From NCBI GenBank assembly GCA_965227255.1, contig CBDDFS010000004.1, positions 62,001 to 126,000 on the forward strand: 64,000 nucleotides of DNA, in the 5' to 3' direction. The notes beneath the pieces are model-generated. The model saw nothing but the letters and a program-made list of their open reading frames with translations. It did no database searches and was not told the origin of the DNA. The first letter of the stretch is position 1. Each line of letters opens with the position of its first letter. Positions 61,108 through 64,000 of this stretch are shown here, piece by piece. The DNA comes from CBDDFS01 sp965227255. Lineage in GTDB: Bacteria > Bacteroidota > Bacteroidia > Flavobacteriales_E > Vicingaceae. A program made the translations under genes and the position numbers.

Positions 61108-62589
61108 ATGAAAGTTAGATTTTACCTCCTTAACATTTTTGTGCTTTTCTCTTTCTTCAGCTTCGGTCAGCTGGTTGAAGCAACGTTCCCTCCTCTGAAT
61201 AATGCACCAGTGCCGAAAATGCTTTTCAAAGATGCACTGAATCAGAAAAAGCAAGATAAATCAACTCCATGTGGAGTGGATACCTTGTACTACGCACGAT
61301 ACAACAATACTTATGTATTGGGATATCAAAGATTAACCATAGGTTCGAACAGTGGAGCGGGTCTCTTTTTCAATGTTGATGATACAGTATGGTTGCATGG
61401 TTTTAACTTCAATGCCTATGCTTACCTGGGATTTGGTCTGGTATCTCAGAACGTGACATGTCGAGTTTATTATGCCAATTCAAACGGAACCCCTGCGGGT
61501 GTGGCTCTGGCCTCTACTACACACCAGATCAATGCGACGAGTATCTCTATCAATGGCACCAGACAAAGAGTTTCGTTTGCTAATCCCGTTATGCTTTTGT
61601 CAGATTTCGTTGTAACGGTGGAAGTGCCGAACACGAATAACAGTGTGGTTGTGTTTAGCAACGACTGGAGAAATAATGATGGACTTGGAATGAATTACAG
61701 CTGTGTGAAACTATCCAATGGCTGGTCGAATAACCTGGTCATTCAATCAACAGATACAGTCCCATTTGATGCTGATTTCTACCTGGAGCCTGTTGTTGAG
61801 TACAAGATGAGTGCACAATATGATCATGGATTGAATTCTTGCCTTGGAAATGGGAAGCCTTTCAAATTTGTGAATACCACAACATTTGCTTTAAATCCTC
61901 AATTCTCGAAAGAAGTTCTGGACTCGACACTTGATGATAATTTTATTTGGGATTATGGTGATGGATCGAATCTGGATACTGTGGTACATGGTGAAAATAC
62001 CTTCCCACATACTCTTGGTTTCTTTGTTAATCTTGACGGGGAATTCACTACCTGGACCGGAAGTACTTGTCGTGATGATTCCACCATTTTTCTGGAAGCC
62101 GGAGATGTGCAGGCAGCATTTGATGTATCGAACAACGGATTGGTCGTAAGTTTTAAAGATAAATCCTTGAATCCTAAATTCTGGGAATGGGATTTTGGAG
62201 ATGGCACTCCAACTTCAAATGCCCAAAACCCGAATCACGTCTATCAGGCCAATGGTGTTTATCCGGTTAAACTAAAGGTTCGAAACAGAGGTTGTGTGGA
62301 CTCTCTCACCATCGCTTTGAATCTGGAATTCATTGGAATTGATGAAAACGCTAAACCAGAGATAAGTATTTCGCCTAATCCTGCCAGAGAATTTCTCGAC
62401 GTGAATATTGAATATTCCGGACAGGAAAGGATGACCTATGAGATATACGGAATTGATGGCAGTCTAAAAGAAAGTGGACGAATACAGAATAAGCAAAGAT
62501 TACCACTTGATTCATACTCTCAAGGAGTGTACTTTCTGAAAGTATTATTGCCTCAGGATGTGATTACCAAGAGATTTGTCGTGGAATAA
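61108..62589 (+). CDS. Secreted PKD-domain T9SS cargo protein
   Basis: A 493-residue exported protein starting at the ATG at 61108 (a GTG six bases upstream adds two residues). Signal peptide 1-20 (cleavage after SFGQ), an N-terminal beta region with an immunoglobulin-like fold, then PKD-type domains (VSFKDKSLNPKFWEWDFGDGTPTSNAQNPNHVY with the WDFGDG signature) and a type A C-terminal sorting domain ending YSQGVYFLKVLLPQDVITKRFVVE. PKD domains commonly support carbohydrate or protein binding on the surface. Function unknown. Confidence 0.87.
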   Translation: MKVRFYLLNIFVLFSFFSFGQLVEATFPPLNNAPVPKMLFKDALNQKKQDKSTPCGVDTLYYARYNNTYVLGYQRLTIGSNSGAGLFFNVDDTVWLHGFNFNAYAYLGFGLVSQNVTCRVYYANSNGTPAGVALASTTHQINATSISINGTRQRVSFANPVMLLSDFVVTVEVPNTNNSVVVFSNDWRNNDGLGMNYSCVKLSNGWSNNLVIQSTDTVPFDADFYLEPVVEYKMSAQYDHGLNSCLGNGKPFKFVNTTTFALNPQFSKEVLDSTLDDNFIWDYGDGSNLDTVVHGENTFPHTLGFFVNLDGEFTTWTGSTCRDDSTIFLEAGDVQAAFDVSNNGLVVSFKDKSLNPKFWEWDFGDGTPTSNAQNPNHVYQANGVYPVKLKVRNRGCVDSLTIALNLEFIGIDENAKPEISISPNPAREFLDVNIEYSGQERMTYEIYGIDGSLKESGRIQNKQRLPLDSYSQGVYFLKVLLPQDVITKRFVVE

Positions 62590-62606
62590 AAGATAGTAGG
62601 TGTCGT

Positions 62607-63281
62607 TTAATCGACTTTGTATTTATAACCTACTCCTTTGACCGTCTTTATTCTCTTTTCTCCGATCTTTTCACGGATCTTTCGAATCTGAACATCGATA
62701 TTACGCTCGCTCACATAAATATCATCGCCCCAGATCTTTCTCATAAGATTGTTTCTTCGAACAACTTTACCTGCGTTCTCAACGAGAAGAGCTAGAATAT
62801 TGAATTGTTTTCGCGGAAGATGGATCTCTTCGCCATCTTTTACAACGACAAATTTCCCATGATCTATTGAAATGTCTCCTATCTCGATGACCTGATTTGT
62901 GGGTTGAAATTCTTTTTTCCTTCTTAATAAGGCCTTAGCTCTTGATACAAGCAGCCTGGGTTTTATAGGTTTTGAAATGTAGTCGTCTCCTCCAGCTTCC
63001 AGACCGGCAATCTGAGAATAATCCTCACTTCGTGCAGTGAGAAATGCTATGATAGGTTGATGCCCATCTTTATCTTCCCGAATCTTCATACAAACCTCAA
63101 CACCATCGAAGTCGGGCAGCATCACATCCAACAAAACAAGATCGGGGTTAAATGATTTAATTTTTTCCAGGGCTTCTTTACCTGTGCTGGCCATATCAAC
63201 CTTGAAGTCTTCTTTTTCAAGATTATATTTTACAAATTCCAGGATGTCTGGATCGTCGTCTACAATAAGAATATTGTCCAT
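62607..63281 (-). CDS. OmpR/PhoB-type response regulator
   Basis: A 224-residue two-domain regulator. Receiver domain 1-120 with the acidic pocket DDD (8-10), phospho-acceptor Asp52 (LLDVMLPDFDG) and the conserved Lys in YISKPIKP; DNA-binding winged-helix domain 130-224 with HLPRKQFNILALLVENAGKVVRR and RNIDVQIRKIREKIGEKRIKTVKGVGYKY. The cognate histidine kinase is not in the window. Phosphate (PhoB-type) or envelope stress control are both possible; sequence alone does not decide. Confidence 0.93.
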   Translation of the reverse strand: MDNILIVDDDPDILEFVKYNLEKEDFKVDMASTGKEALEKIKSFNPDLVLLDVMLPDFDGVEVCMKIREDKDGHQPIIAFLTARSEDYSQIAGLEAGGDDYISKPIKPRLLVSRAKALLRRKKEFQPTNQVIEIGDISIDHGKFVVVKDGEEIHLPRKQFNILALLVENAGKVVRRNNLMRKIWGDDIYVSERNIDVQIRKIREKIGEKRIKTVKGVGYKYKVD

Positions 63282-63612
63282 TAGTGTTGAGTTTTCACAA
63301 ATCTAAATGCAGTCTTTTAAGCCATTGTTTTGGCTTTGTTAAATAATTATGAAGGGATGGGTGAAGAGCGAATTGAATGCTTAATAATAAATTAACATTG
63401 GCTTCATTATGATGACACATAAGCCATGTTTTTTTGCCGGCTGAATTAAGAATCTAATTCCTAAATGTTAATTCAAGATTAATTATTGAGTTAAAAAATT
63501 CGAAATGATGAAGATTAAGTTAATAGACAATTCACGAACATTTAATTTCTTGTTGACTAAGTCTTAACAAAGTCCTTCTACTTTCGCCTCGAATTCAAAT
63601 CAATAATTTAAA
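63282..63612. other. AT-rich divergent intergenic region with candidate regulatory repeats
   Basis: A 331-base gap between the response-regulator start and the lipoprotein start. It holds evenly spaced TTAA-type half-sites (TTAAT 63468-63472, TTAAT 63479-63483, TTAAA 63491-63495; spacing 11-12 bases), which is the helical-turn spacing typical of OmpR-family binding. No ORF of note, tRNA or terminator is visible. Confidence 0.35.
63553..63585 (+). promoter_or_regulatory. Putative promoter of the lipoprotein gene at 63613
   Basis: TTG (63553-63555) then, 23 bases on, TACTTTC (63579-63585), one base off TAnnTTTG, about 27 bases before the ATG. The same -7 form TACTTTC is seen upstream of the T9SS gene at 18671. 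Confidence 0.35.
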
Positions 63613-64000
63613 ATGAAAATTCAAACTATGAAAACAAGCAAACTACTTGCAGTATTATTTCTTGCAGGAGCTACTGTATTCACTTCGTGTTCAGAAGATG
63701 AAGATGAGCCAGTAAAGAAGTCAACCAAAGAGATAGAGGTTACTTCTAACATTACAGAGAACACAACTTGGAGTTATCCAAATGTTTATGTTCTTAGAAG
63801 TAGAATTTCAGTTGAGGCTGGAGCTACTTTAACTATTGAGCCAGGTGTTGTTGTTAAAGGTGGAGAAGGACAGGAAGCTGCTTCAAAAGCCTTGGTTATT
63901 GCCAGAGATGCTAAATTGATGGCTGTTGGTACTGCTGCCAGACCAATCGTATTTACATCTGTTCTTGATCAAATCACTCCAAGTGATATTAATGCCGGCA
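63613..64000 (+). CDS. Lipoprotein, 5' part (beta-helix-like)
   Basis: The gene runs off the right edge after 129 codons. Signal peptide with lipobox FTSC (Cys26), an acidic linker (SEDEDEPVKK), then EVTSNITENTTWSYPNVYVLRSRISVEAGATLTIEPGVVVKGG, VIARDAKLMAVGTAARPIVFTS. The pattern of short strands with TLTIEPG and AARPIVF turns is typical of parallel beta-helix surface lipoproteins of Bacteroidota. Met at 63613 is used; Met at 63628 is an alternative. The response regulator upstream is divergent. Confidence 0.8.
   Translation, partial: MKIQTMKTSKLLAVLFLAGATVFTSCSEDEDEPVKKSTKEIEVTSNITENTTWSYPNVYVLRSRISVEAGATLTIEPGVVVKGGEGQEAASKALVIARDAKLMAVGTAARPIVFTSVLDQITPSDINAG

Overview
The window is a stretch of chromosome from a member of the Bacteroidota. 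The signs are several proteins with C-terminal type IX secretion (T9SS) sorting domains, a fused DAHP synthase/chorismate mutase, DUF5777 and DUF2911 proteins, many Sec-exported proteins and lipoproteins, a TonB-dependent receptor, and TAnnTTTG-type -7 promoter boxes. No rRNA, tRNA, CRISPR array, prophage or complete insertion sequence was found. A precise genus cannot be given from this sequence.

Layout. 1-10.5 kb: the 3' part of a patatin/outer-membrane barrel protein; aromatic biosynthesis (DAHP synthase/chorismate mutase, aroE); lipA with a methyltransferase; and a five-gene overlapping operon (TPR protein, phosphosulfolactate synthase, rhodanese, DUF368 transporter, aroE). 10.7-14.6 kb: glmM, a cysteine desulfurase and a PhnP-like hydrolase read rightward, followed by a REP-associated transposase (RAYT) gene with REP-like hairpins on both sides. 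14.8-19.8 kb: clpB and two related secreted T9SS cargo proteins. 19.9-27.5 kb: a BadF-type kinase, then a tight leftward run: NAD-linked formate dehydrogenase (fused diaphorase subunit plus catalytic subunit, each broken by a one-base homopolymer frameshift), rarA, ybjQ, a short membrane ORF and a tRNA t6A gene. 27.6-33 kb: ankyrin, TPR and GldM-like envelope genes, fdhD, a T9SS protein and a lytic transglycosylase. 33-36.1 kb: a five-gene envelope operon (two c-type-heme lipoproteins, an OB-fold protein, a YceI protein and a DUF5777 barrel). 36.3-45.6 kb: lipoprotein, pepD, a helical protein of unknown function, a HAMP/SpoIIE phosphatase, a GT87 glycosyltransferase with a sulfotransferase, DUF3332 and CBS proteins. 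45.8-50.4 kb: fhs, an inositol-phosphatase family gene, rsmG and DUF2911. 50.5-58.9 kb: SSS symporter with a 30-residue membrane ORF coupled to it, an FGE-domain protein, secreted proteins, yaaA and a TonB-dependent receptor. 59-64 kb: a large protein of unknown function, a TPR protein, a PKD/T9SS protein, an OmpR-type response regulator and the 5' end of a lipoprotein gene.

Links between genes. Formate dehydrogenase, FdhD and formate-tetrahydrofolate ligase together indicate formate/one-carbon metabolism, although the dehydrogenase looks broken as sequenced. The 33-36 kb operon places heme lipoproteins next to an outer-membrane barrel and a YceI carrier; a role in envelope redox chemistry is an inference.

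The most unusual structural pattern is repeated: at least nine intergenic spots carry short tandem arrays with a 7-bp period (one more has 8 bp). The unit differs from site to site. Arrays at two sites run right up to a stop codon, and one array lies inside a signal-peptide coding region, where a change in unit number would shift the reading frame.
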